From positions 806,001 through 870,000 of the forward strand of contig NC_085888.1 of assembly GCF_035222375.1 (NCBI RefSeq): DNA of 64,000 nt, read 5' to 3'. The number at the start of each line of letters is the position of its first letter. Position 1 is the first letter of the stretch. The translations under genes were made by a program, and so were the position numbers. This document shows, piece by piece, positions 50,832-62,337 of this stretch. Origin of the DNA: Podospora pseudocomata (lineage: Eukaryota > Ascomycota > Sordariomycetes > Sordariales > Podosporaceae). The notes beneath the pieces were generated by a model. That model saw only the letters and a program-made list of their open reading frames with translations. It was not told where the DNA came from and made no database searches.

Positions 50832-53800
50832 GACAGGTTCGAGGACCAGGGAGCTCAGAACGGTCCTGGGGATCCGGAGGACTATAAGTAGGCCTTGCCT
50901 TTCCTACCCAAATGGCAAGGGGCAAGGACCTTGAGGCCATAACAGATTATTATACTGAGTTGAACTACCTGTTCCAAGCCGAGATACTCCCCTTGTCACA
51001 GGAGGAGACCAGGGTGGCCAAAATGGGGGTTCTCGTTCACGATGACAAGTCAAGACGGCGCCTGGTTCTGCAGTTTGTCCCGAACTGATGTCGCCAGACT
51101 TATTGACCTCGATTCGGTGATCCGGTGAGTGCTTATCCTGTGTTTCATCCAAGCACCTGCGCAACGGTATCAGCTGCTAATAGGTGCGATGCTGAGTCAG
51201 AATCGTTGGTTGGATTCATCCAGACCCAAAACTTCTCGGAACCTCCGTTTTGTTCTATAGAAAGACTATTAGCAAACCGTGGCTCGAGGTTGTCAATCTT
51301 GAAGAAACAGATCATATACCCAGCTCATTCATGGGCGAAGTGCATGACAGGGAGATGCGTCAATTGGTGGATGATAACATTCATGGTTTCATTCAAGATA
51401 GTTAGTGCCTGAGGGTGGCCGTTGCACAATAGACCGGTATCCAGTCAGAACATCAAAGATGCACATTTCACCATGAAACAGAGTGAAACTGAATCCCAGT
51501 ACGTGGGAGAGATAACTCTATTATAATGATAATAAGAATATACCTAAGATATTGATGTTCGTGATAAGAATAGAGGCCCCTATTCAAGCCCCACAAGATA
51601 ATAACAATAAGAATAGCATTCTCAGATCCAAAATAAGGATAATAAGAATATTCATCCCAAAAAAAACCTCCCCAACTAAGAGCAAACCCTATAATCCCCA
51701 AACGCCCAAGCCCAGCGCCAGCACCCGAAGCTAGCCGTTCGCCCCTTGCCGGATAAACTTGGAGGAAGGAAGGGTAAGTACTGGACTGTTCGAGAAAGAG
51801 AACGTCTCGTGGCTGCCCCCTCGATCAATCTAAACGCGCATCGTTGGGTCCCAACAGGTGTTTCTGCTTTTATACACAGGCATGCGCGCAAAAGCGTGTC
51901 AGGTTGCGGTTTCCGGCACGGCTTACTGGAAAGGCCGGAAGACCGCTTTGACTTCGTTGAGATGTCCGTTGTTCATTCGAGCAGGGCGTTGGGCTTGCTA
52001 GCTGCTTGCACGCGTCTTGGAGTTAGAGTGGGATGAGAACCTCGACTCTTATCGGCAGGGCGAACTTGACGGGCGTTGTCGGCTCTTCTGCGGGAAGTCA
52101 CCCGTGTGCTATGCAATGCCAGCCGAGCCATTGGCACTACTGTCACTCGTGACCCAACTTCAACGTGACTTCCGCCCAACCCCAGGACAACTGGGGACCA
52201 GCTCGTCTGGTGACCAGCCCAGCGAACATGAGGGCCAGGGAGATGAGGGTTAACGGGAGGATAATTATGAGGTCGCCGTTGCCATCACCATGATGGCGAT
52301 ACTGCAACGGATGAAAGTGACATGAGCTGCCAAGTAACATCCGACTGGTTATCCACCCTCGACTGAAATCCCGTCTTCCAGGCGATGGACAGATGCAACA
52401 TGTGGATAGCCCTGCCCCCTTCAACTGAGCCCAGCCCACGGCCAACTCTTTTTGCAAAGCAGACTGCCATCTTCCGTGTAAATCCGTCCATAAATAAAAA
52501 CATCTAAGGGACAGGACTAGGCCACAATGGCTGTCCTTAATCCTGTCGCAGCGTTTGCTGTTGCCTCCACCATTTGTGGGTAGCTGATCATGTCAGCCCA
52601 TCACGGCCCAATCCCGTCAATGGACATGGTCCAAAAGTGACAGTTGCTCGAATGGGCAACTACAAAACGCTCTCCTGCTCAAACGGCACTTACCTAGATA
52701 CCTTACCCTTCCTGGGGTGAAATTTCCCACATGAGAAACCGTACCTTCCCCAGCCGAGATGCAAGCTTGCAGTTACCATGATGGATGACGCAAGACGACG
52801 AGAATGTTCCCTTTGGCCCCAACCCAGGTCCACATCATGTTGTTGTGCTAGTGCCCAGCGCGGGTTCAAAATATCCCAGATTTGCAAGTTCGTCGGGATT
52901 TCCATTTCCTTTCCTCAAGCATCACCACCCACAATTTTGGATTTTTTGGCCAACACAATTCCAAAAATAAATCCTCTGTTTTTTGGAAAACTCATTTTTT
53001 TTTTTCAAAAAATTTTTTTTAAAAAAAAAATGTCGGCCACAAGCCCCAACACCGCCGCCGCCGCCGCCGCCACAGCCGGCGACGTCGAGCTCGGCCTGCT
53101 GGGCCCCAACCTCCTCACCCACCGGTGCACGTGCGGGGATCTCCACCTGCGTCTTCCGCTCCCTGCTGACCCTGCCAGCCAGTCAGTTCACCAAACCTGT
53201 CCTACTTCCTTTTCAGGCTTTCAGAGGCCTGGCAAGTCCATTTGCTGATGATGAGTGCTGATTGAATATCCGTATTAGGCAGAGGGTGATGCAGGGGGCC
53301 AGGGACCAGGCGGGGGTCGGATGCACCCCGGTGGTGAGAGATTGGTTGCGGGCCCGGCAGGCGGCAGCTGGGTGGGTGACGTTTTTGGCGGGGCCCCTTG
53401 CAATTCTTGGTACGTCTCAAGATCTCTCAGTTCACTTTAACATGTATAACTGACATGGAATGATTAGGCTGGAGTTAGAATCTCCCGTAGTTCGGTGCGG
53501 CGGCGGGGTTGGCGGGTGGTTTGGTCCTCACGGACCTAATTTGGTGGGGGGTTACGGGGGGCGACGGGGGGGGAGTATTTTTATCAATGGTCTGCATAAA
53601 CGGGGAGGGAACATTCTTATTATCATTATTTTGGACATGGACACCATTTTTATCATCATTATCATGAGACTTGAGCAGGGAGCTCTATTCTTATCACCAA
53701 TATTAATATCTTGGGTATGGGGCGATATTCTTAGTATTATTATAATAAAGTTATCCCTCTTCCCGCACTTTTGTTTATTTGTCCTTTGATTCTTGTGTGA

Positions 53801-53933
53801 ATGTGATGACGTTGATGACGATTACGCAATAGAATTAGGGAGACCACGCCTTTCACTTGAGTAAAGAAGGGGTTTTTGTGTGTTTTGAAGTTAAACAATC
53901 CCAGTATGGCCAACACCTAGATATACGACCTTT
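50832..53933. other. Gene-poor region with simple-sequence tracts
   Basis: No supported gene. AT-rich stretches of 'aataagaat' type at 51525-51665 and 'ttattatcattat' type at 53610-53755. A T/A homopolymer hairpin at about 52997-53030 immediately precedes an ATG that opens a short Ala-rich frame (MSATSPNTAAAAAATAGDVE), too weak to call as a gene. Confidence 0.4.
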
Positions 53934-54823
53934 TGTGACGAACCCCTGTACAGAACCGCTAAAAGGGATACGGGTTGAAGGTAACTTCTGACAATTGGTT
54001 CGGTGCAGCTAAACAGTGCACAACAATGGCTTGTCTCAATCACAATAGTCTGAATACCAACGATTGTGACTCGTATTGCATACTGCGGAACTGTCTATCT
54101 ACACCAGTGTTACAACCTGCACCGGGAGTGGATACAGACTGCAAGGCAGTTGTTACAACCTGCACCAGGAATGGATACAGACTGCAAGGCAGTACGCCAG
54201 AGGTGAATATGACAGGATGATCGAAGGTTGTGACAAGCGTCTCAGACACGAGTTCACTGTCAACAACAGGTTGTTCTAACAAAGAGCTACTGAGAGTAGA
54301 TTGTAGACAAATGAACTTGATTGCTTGCATGAGGAACTGTCTATCTACACCAGCCAGTTCCTCCGTATATATAGACCAGTGGACCGTGAAGTGCTAACCC
54401 TGCTATGGCCCCGATCACTCCTAGCACATTGCATCCTGCAAAGTGCTCGTCGTGCTATGCCTTCGATCACCCCGAGCATCTTGCATCCTGCAGAGTGCTC
54501 GTGGGTCTTGGCGCCATAGCACTTCTGGCCGGCCCCTATTGGCTGTCTCCTGACTTTCCTAATGATTGGCTGGGGACGTCCTGCGCCCCACATACTGCGC
54601 GACCTGCCGTTGGGTTAACTGTGACATAGGTCTATATATACGGAGGAACTGGCTGGTGTAGATAGACAGTTCTGCATTATGCAATTCACACTTGTATTCA
54701 CGGTATCTTGTGTTTACATTGAGACATCTTGTTGTGCACTGTTTAGCTGCACCGAACCAGGATTATTCAGAAGTACCTTCAACCAGTATCCCTTTCAGAG
54801 GTTCTGGATAGGGGTTCGTCACA
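53934..54823. mobile_element. Inverted pair of LTR-A: complete LTR (-) joined to a U3-less LTR (+)
   Basis: 53934-54626 is an LTR-A in minus orientation (TGTGAC.. to ..GTGACA) enlarged by an LTR-B piece at 54108-54336. Its U3 holds a repeated 'gcatcctgca.agtgctcg' unit. At 54627 it joins, without spacer, an LTR-A in plus orientation lacking U3, starting at the TATA box (tctatatatacgg) and ending GTCACA at 54823. The outer arms are therefore inverted repeats of about 190 bp. Outside 5-mers do not match. The right end sits inside a Fot1-type transposase sequence. Confidence 0.88.
54108..54336 (-). mobile_element. LTR-B fragment nested in LTR-A, with tandem duplication
   Basis: Starts at the LTR-B terminus TGTTACAACC (plus reading). 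The first 43 bp occur twice in tandem (54108-54150, 54151-54193). Similarity to the complete LTR-B continues to the GAGGAA half of its hairpin at about 54336 and then stops. The insert is bounded by a 21-bp direct repeat of LTR-A sequence (54087-54107 and 54333-54353), far longer than the 5-bp duplication of a normal insertion. Confidence 0.88.
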
Positions 54824-55544
54824 GGCCGTCGAGGATTAACAACCGGTATTTGCCCTTTGTGCGGGACGCTGTGTGATAGTCGAAGTGCTTGATCCAATCT
54901 AGGCCTACCGGATTGGTAGTCCAGCCATTATCGGTGGTTGCGATGCGCCAGGTAGACGGTAGGTTGCACTCGGTGTACCAGTTAGCAAGGTGGTACTGTG
55001 CGGCCAAGATGATGAAGGGAGGGATAGCCCAGCCGAGGGCATTGACTCCCTGGATCACCGTTGCCCATTCGCGGTTGCCAAGCTGGGCCAGTTTTGCCTT
55101 GCTAAGGCCGTCCGAGGTCGTAACTACTATGCCCGCGAAGATAATGCCCATCATAAACCCAGTCTCGTCGAAGTTGTAAATATCTTCCACACCACTTAAT
55201 CTCGGTGGAAAAGCTCGCGCAGATAGCTCAATAATATAGTGAACAATAGCCTCCTCTTCTAATTGAGTGAGCTTTTTCGACTTGGGTGTAGTGTCGCATC
55301 ATGCAGGCTTGCCAGCGCGTCGGCGCCCTAGCGTTGCCTGGGAGACTCTATAGGCCTTAGCCGCAGCCCGTATGCTTAGCTTTTCGTCATTTTGAAGAGC
55401 CTGGAGAGCCAAGATTATTTTGCTTTCTTTTGAAGTAAAGGGCATCTTTGATGGTAGAGAAAAGTGGTTGTTGAGTACAAAGATGTCGCGTCGCGTCGAA
55501 AGTGCCCCACTCACTGATATGCCTCACTCACTGATAACGTACGT
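54824..55544 (-). pseudogene. Fot1/pogo-type transposase remnant with one TIR
   Basis: Minus strand. The terminal repeat begins at 55544 (ACGTACGTTATCAGTGAGTG.., TA at 55545-55546). The N-terminal HTH is 'KIILALQALQNDEKLSIRAA' ..'RVSQATLGRRRAG', then a TGA and 'LTQLEEEAIVHYIIELSARA'. After a jump near 55190 comes the DDE domain: 'DIYNFDETGFMMGII' (first D) and 'TDNGWTTNPVGLDWIKHFD' ..'YRLLILDGL', cut at 54824 by LTR-A. The central part and the C-terminal third are missing, so it is non-functional. It is a relative of, but distinct from, the element at 40906. Confidence 0.85.
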
Positions 55545-55546
55545 TA

Positions 55547-56690
55547 TGTCTTGTTATTTGGGCCCACTTTCCCGCAATTCCTACCTTCTTCGATCTGCGC
55601 TGGCGTAAGGTTAAACCTAATCCGGGAGTCGTTCGAAATGTAGACATTGAAAATCTAATATTCGTGAGGAAGTGACTTTCAAGGACGCCTTTTACCTCTT
55701 ATAGAGAAAGCCTACCGCCGGACCGAACAGCCCCGTAGCGGTGGTGTGACAAGGGCTGTAATATCAGGGCTTGGAACTTCATGGTTCAATTCAGTCTAAT
55801 AATCTTCAATGGCCTCGAAGAGCGTGATGAGGAAGAAGAACGTCTAGGAATACAAACAGATCTCAGAGACGCGTACTTTTTTATCCATCGTCAGGTGGTC
55901 CGTGCCCAGTGGCCTCGAGCCGCTGCCAAGTTCCTCAATATCTCAGGGGCCAGTGGGCTTCCTTTGATAACCGCCATGCCTTCAGATTGCCTGCCTCGCT
56001 TTCAACGAGAGGTTCACAACTTGCAGTTACCCCTCCTTGCGGTGGCATCGACAGTGTTGCTGGCCGTGGTTGCAGGTGGTTGGCTTTTGCCGTGTGACAG
56101 GTGGTGAATATCATCGAAGCGTGTAATATCGTTGTAGTCGAGCAATCGTAATGTGGAACTGCAATGCGGGTAGAAGAAGGCTGCAACCAGCGCAAGAGCA
56201 CCGGTGACAATTATATCACTCGCTACAACCGTGGTGTCACAGGAGCAAAAAGCAATTGACACGTCAATGCCCGGTGCGGGTTTCATCATGGTAGGAGACT
56301 ACTGGGGATAAGGGAAATGCTTCGGTACACCAGGCTCATTTGTGATAGCTAATAGGCGTCCGGTAGAGTTGAGGCATACAAACAAGGTGGAAGAGGCATC
56401 TTCTGGAAGGTATTAATGTCATGTCAGACACGCACACACACAGCCATGTGCCTCGTGTTTGGCCGACTCTCGACTTCACACTACGTCCAGACCGCTACTC
56501 ACGTCAGTCAAGTTCAACTGAGAAAAACTAATTAATCTAGTTCTTAACCATCAACCATATCGATATTTACAATAAAAAAAGCTAGTAATTGTCCCAACCG
56601 TTTTCTCAGCTCAACTCCGCATGAAGACCGTCCCGTCCCGCCTTTCCAAACCAAACTCAACGAACCCAGACATAAAACCATCCTCTCTGC
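55547..56690. other. Intergenic, 3' of RPC1
   Basis: No supported gene. Open frames near 55781-56107 are unsupported by domains. A short CA repeat lies near 56431. Confidence 0.4.
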
Positions 56691-59600
56691 TTAACAAGCC
56701 GCCGCAACCACCACCGGCCGGGCTCGACCCCTGCCAAGCTTGGAGTGCGTCTTCTTCCATATCTCATCAAACATAGAGGGCTTGGGCTTGAGCTGCCAGT
56801 CATAGAGACCAAGACGTCTGACCACCTGGAACGAACCTGTCCCTATCGACATGGTCTGGCCCATGATGATGCACTCACTGACGCCCAAGATCCGGTCTGT
56901 CTTCATACCAGCAGCGGCATCAAACAAATGGTCTGGCGTCTTCTCGAAAGAAGCCAGCTGGAGAACACTGTCGCGCATCTTGGCAAGGCCGAAGCGCGTG
57001 ATGCCGAGAATGTCGCCCTTGTATGTCATGACATCGGCCAAAAGCTCCATGTGACGAGGGTCGATGTTCATGTCGCCCATGACTTGCTGGATTTCAAAGG
57101 CAATAGTTGTGCGGGCCGCCTCAATACCCAGCACATCGCGACATTCCATGACCGAGTTGGTCAAGCACTTGGTGCCAACCACACCTTCTGTGGTCATACA
57201 AGCGCGCAGTCCGTAACCTTCCACCAGAACTGTATGCGCCGAAGTCTTGCTGTCGACATTGATAATCGCTCTCGTTGTCTCGGGGTGGCCGGCAATGGGC
57301 ACTTCCGGCAACATGCGCTTGAGGAAGTTGACTCTCAACTGGAAATCGGCTGCCGACTCATCCCCTGGATTGGCGACAGTCAGCCCCTTTTCCAGAGCCG
57401 CAGCGCGTTGCCTGGCCGCCTTTCTCGCCGCCGTTGCATCCTGCCATGTGTTGTGGACGAGAACCTCAATGACATTCTTGTTCACCTTCAGGTCTTCTGG
57501 CTCAATCTTCAACTTGAGCTTCTTGGCCTTGACAATGGCGTCGGCAATATCGGTAGTCGTTATCCCAATCTGCTCCAGGTTCTCAAGACCATCCTTCTCA
57601 AGCCTGAGAACAATTTTGGCGACGTCCTGCAGCCACACATCATCCACATAGTCAAGGATATCCTTGATGTAAGTCTTTTCAATCCTGTGCTTGACGGCCC
57701 GGGCCGCGCTGACATCCTTAGTGTTCTCCAAGACGCAAGTGATGACAGGTGTACTGATCGTTTTGGAGGCGTTGATGATCTCCTTGATACGCGGGACACC
57801 CTGGGTGATACTCATGCCGGCAACACCGGCGAAATGGAACGTCTTGAGCGTCATTTGCGTTCCAGGCTCACCGATCGACTGAGCGCCCACGGCTCCTACA
57901 GCGTGACCTGGCTCGACCTGTGCCTTCTTGTACTTCTCCAGGCATAGCTCGATGAATTTCCGAAGACTGGCCTCCGACACCTTGGCCGTGAGGTCGGCGT
58001 GCTTTTGTCCCTTGGCGCGCGCCTCATCATCCATATCAATATCCATCTCGGATCCACCCTTGTTCACCCTATTAACTGCAGCCTGCATGGCAAGGTCTTC
58101 TTCTAACACTCCTGGATCGAGGCCGACCGACTTGCGAATCCTGGCCAGCTTGGTGGCTCTCTGTGTGATGTATGTCTGGACACTGTTGAGGTACTCTCTC
58201 GCGGCGTCGTGCTCGTCGACGGCCATATACGCTGCGCGGTCCGTGCTCGTGCGGATCTGCTCATCGGTAAGCCCAGTGATGACCTCGCCGGTAAGCATGT
58301 CACGTCGGACATAGAGCGCCCGCTGTCTGTCCAGTAACTCCTTGGTCAGTTTCTGTATCTCGGACGGCAGCAACCCCTTCTCCGAGTTGTTCCAAGTGAT
58401 GGTCTGGGAGTGGTTCCAGGTCCGATCAAAGTTGACAGGCCGGGCATCTCCCTCCATGTCCACTGGGTCGAGCCTGTCTGCACCATACTGGAACTGGACA
58501 ATGCCTCCTTCCGAGGTGCGCACCGTGTCATCGTACTGAGTCGACAAATCCTCCAGCGACTTCATCAAGCGTCTGGACATGTAACCCGTCTCGGCCGTCT
58601 TGACAGCGGTGTCGACCAAACCTTCTCTGCCAGAAATGGCGTGGAACAAGAACTCGGTAGGATGCAGACCGGTGTAGAAACTGTTCTTGACGAAGCCCTT
58701 GGCAGCCGCGCGCTTGTCGCCCTTTTCGAAATGAGGCAAGGTTCGGTTCTGGAATCCATCAGCGACACGCTTGCCGCCAATAATCTGTTGACCGACACAG
58801 GCAATCATCTGGGCCACGTTGATTTCGGAACCCTTGGACCCAGACTTGGCCATGATGAGAGGTGCGTTGTTTCTGCTGAGATTCTCGGTGCAGTAGCTAC
58901 CGGCAGCTTGACGGACAGCGCTCAGGGTTCCCGAAAGCTTGGTCTCCAGAGTCTCCTTCATGTCGCAACCTGGAGCCTTCTCAAGAGTCCCGTTTTCTGC
59001 TTGGGAAATAAATCCGTCGCACACCGTCGTGGCTTTTTCGAGGAGCATGAGCTTGTGTTCAGTCAATGCCTGCGAAGGAAACACATCACCAACACCGATA
59101 GAGAAGCCGCGCAGTGTCAAAGATCTGGCACAGAGCTTGGCCAGACGGTTCATCGTGGCGGCAGCATAGTCGGCTCCATAGTCTCTCAGAATGACATAGA
59201 ACACAGAGTTCTTTTTGCCCTCTCCAACCGTGGACTTGTCCATGCGGCCGCAGATAACCTCGGAGTTGCGAACAACAAGGAACGAGTCGTCAATGTCCAT
59301 GTCAGGAGGCTGGAGGTTTCCTTTGTTGTAGACCTTGTTCTTGGCATCGAGGTTGACCAAGACAGGCGACTCCTTGTTGGGCCGCATCATGACGTTGAAG
59401 ATTTGCTTGCCAGTCCAGAGAGCTTTGGGCTTGAGGATGGCAGGAGGCGGAAGCTCGAGATAGGTATCGCCAAGAAGCATCTGTGTGCAAATGTAGGTAA
59501 AGCTGCTTCTGTCGTAGAACCTATCTTTGCCGCTCAACAGATAAGCAGCGGTAATAAAATCCTGGGTGGCGGCAATGATGGGCTCGCCGTTTTTGGGAGT

Positions 59601-61315
59601 ACACAGATTGTTCTTGACGCCCATCAGGTTGATAGCCTCTGCTCTCGCCTCCTCTGTCTGTGGGACGTGAAGGTTCATCTCATCACCGTCGAAATCGGCA
59701 TTGTATGGCGAGCAAACACACTCGTTCAGCCGGAACGTCCTCCAAGGTCTGATCTTTGCGTAATGGCTCATAATACTCAGTTTGTGAAGTGAGGGTTGAC
59801 GATTGAACAGGACGATGTCGTTGTCTTCGAGATGCCGTTCTACAACATCTCCAATCCGGAGGTTGTCCGCATTCTTCTCAAGGATGTGAGGCTTCATGTG
59901 CTTCAAGAGAAACTTCATCTCATTCTCCTCGCCTTGGTTCTTGGTGATTTGCAACGCGCCAGGGTATTCAGTCGGGCCGTTTCTCACACAAGCCTTGAGT
60001 TTTTGAATGTTGTTCGCGTGAACGCGCTCGGGGTATGTGAGGTTCTTGGCGACACGTTCGGGGACGGCCACCTGTTCAATGCTCAGATTCGGATCGGGGG
60101 AGATGACAGTACGCCCACTGAAGTCAACACGTTTGCCCGAGAGATTGCCACGGAAGCGCCCCTGCTTTCCCTTGAGACGTTGGCAGAAGCCACGAGTAAC
60201 CTTGCCAAAGCCTTGCTGGACGAGGCCAGGCACATCACTGTTGACGTACATGCCGACCTGCAGCTGGAGGAATTCCCACTGCTCCATGAGGGAAGGAAGC
60301 GGCGCACCCTTTAGCATAGCTTCGCGCAAATGTGCGCTATAGATGACAATTTCGGCCAACTTTGTGGTAATGTCGTCTTCGTTGCTTGCGCTTTCCTGGG
60401 CGACCGATGGTCTGATACAAAGGGGGGGGGCTGGGAGGTACCGCCAGAGAAACATCTCGGGTCGTCCTTCGGCAGGATCTAGGCCCAACAGCTCGCAATC
60501 GACCGAGTTGATCTCCTTGAACAGGTTGAGAACCTTGAGGGGATGCATATCATCCATGGCACGGCGGGTGTGCTTTCCAAGCTCTGCGAAATGGGCCTTG
60601 GCGCTCTCAAAGGAGGCATCGAACTCGATCTTGCTTTCGGGTGCCACCTTCTTCTGGGCCGTCGACTTGTTGTAGGCCACAAACTTGTCATGGACAAGCT
60701 TCATGCAACTCAGCTTTCGGATGGTTCCCTGTAGGTCACCGCAGTGGTAGCAGTTCCTCACTTTCCGGCACTGCTCGTTGATGCGTTTGAGTACGGCCGT
60801 TCGCGCCATGTTGTCCTGTTCCCGGCGGAGTGATCTGAGGAACCGGCGGCGCTCCTCGTTGGTCAGGAGGATCCTGGAACATGATTTGCAAATGTTTTGC
60901 AGGGTTGCCTGGATGTATTTGAGATAGCCAATGTGAAAGACGGGGAGTGGAAGTTTGACGTGACCAAAATGACCAGGGCAGCCCATCAGATCTTGGTGGC
61001 AGGTGTGGCATTTCGCATCGGGTTTCGGGCTCGAGGTTCCCTGTGGGGATAGGTTAGCTATGACATGGGACAAAGGATGACGAAGGAAGTGTTGATACTC
61101 ACCAGGCGGGGATCGAGGGGTCCATGCTTGAAGGGAGCTCGATTGTTTTCGACATCGTAGAGCAGATTGTCGGAGACCTCGAGCACACCTTGGTTAAGAA
61201 TGTCTTGGGTGGATTGAATGCCGAACTTGAGGGCCTTGAAGCGCTTTGGGAGCTGGTCCTTCACCAAGGTCTTGCGGTTCTCGGAGGCCCTGCCGGCCTC
61301 GACTTCCGACTCCAT
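56691..61315 (-). CDS. RPC1: RNA polymerase III largest subunit (RPC1/RPC160)
   Basis: Exon 1 is 61315-61103 (MESEVEAGRASENRKTLVKD..PLDPRL) and exon 2 is 61040-56691; the 62-nt intron has donor gtgagt. 1,520 residues with the stop excluded. Features in order: zinc-binding clamp 'CHTCHQDLMGCPGHFGH', a second Cys pair, lid/rudder region 'KQGRFRGNLSGKRVDFSGRT', catalytic Mg loop 'NADFDGDEMNLHVPQT' near residue 515, funnel, bridge helix region 'FLFHAISGREGLVDTAVKTA', trigger loop 'AQSIGEPGTQMTLKTFHFAG', and the Pol III-type C-terminus without heptad CTD. It transcribes tRNA, 5S and U6 genes in the nucleus. A C9 run codes for Pro-Pro at about 60422-60430. Confidence 0.97.
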
Positions 61316-62337
61316 TTTGTGATGTGATTGTGTGGTGTGGTGTGGTTGTGTGGTCGCGGCGAGATGGAACAACGAATTGCCCCTCAAGGTAGCTACGCTA
61401 CCTGCTCATAGCGGGCTCGCCGGGAATGTGTCGATGGAGATGGCGACGTCTAAGTTGCTGCTGCTGTTGGTGAGATTGAGAGTAAAAGAAATACCAGCGG
61501 AGGGGTGTGGAATTGTGGGATAACTCCTTGATTTTCCCAGCAAAGTGTGGCTGGTTGGCGACGACAAGTGGTTCAAGGTTCGAGGCGTGTCAAAAGTGGT
61601 TCGCGATTGCAACCGAGAATAATTTTGTCGACGCAAGGCGGGGCAAGGCTAAGCAACTGAATGACTCCAATCCCGAAAGATGTGCCCCACCATCCCATGC
61701 ACCTACCCCTGACACTTTTGGTGCAGGCGCATGGATCAACTGAGGATCAGCTGTACTTGAGGTCTTGGCAGATATACTTTATTTCTGCCTGTTCCAGTGC
61801 AGGAAAGAAAGTACCGGAGCACAGTCTCCAAGTTCCCCAGCCTGCCGGGAGGACTGCGGGGCAACGGTTTTTCTGCGTCCAATCAACAGCAGTTCTCCAG
61901 GGACCCTCCGTCATCATTTGCTGCTGCCGGTCGTTGCGGATGTCACGAGCTTTGGCCGGAGAGATGTCCAGGGCGTGGGCCGAAACAAGAGACCACGTTC
62001 TTGTGTTGGACCTGTTTTCCTGGCTTTGATGAAAAGGTGCTAGAAATATTGAGCAGAAGAACCACACAATAACTTCTTCTTCCGTTGTCTAGAAAATTTC
62101 CTTTGCGCATTCCTTCAGCCTCTGGTTGCTGTGCCAAGTCCTTTCCTGGTCTCGAGCAAGATAAGCGAATCAACAACTGGCATCAAAAGCTGCATGCTTT
62201 ATCGCTTGATCCGGCCGAGGAGAGCTGTTGGGCGATCCTTACAACGCTACCCTTTCTTTTCAAACCGTCGATATATTTGGAAGACTGCGAGCGGCTTTCC
62301 CAAACCGAATCCTGGTTCACCCAGACATCCCGGAGCT
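61316..62337. promoter_or_regulatory. Divergent promoter region of RPC1 and the DDHD gene
   Basis: About 1 kb between two start codons on opposite strands. No gene recognised. Short frames inside lack support. Confidence 0.45.

Noticed and set aside
52983-53261. Small gene after the T/A homopolymer hairpin
   Set aside because: Ala-rich frame arises from a GCC repeat; the possible intron at 53180 leads to a short unsupported exon.
54849-54900. Continuation of the Fot1 transposase on the other side of the LTR-A composite (left of 53934)
   Set aside because: The sequence left of 53934 does not encode the expected C-terminal transposase region and there is no target duplication.
56745-59792. 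Long open frames (400 and 460 codons) on the plus strand across RPC1
   Set aside because: They are antisense shadows of the strongly conserved RPC1 frame and show no domains of their own.
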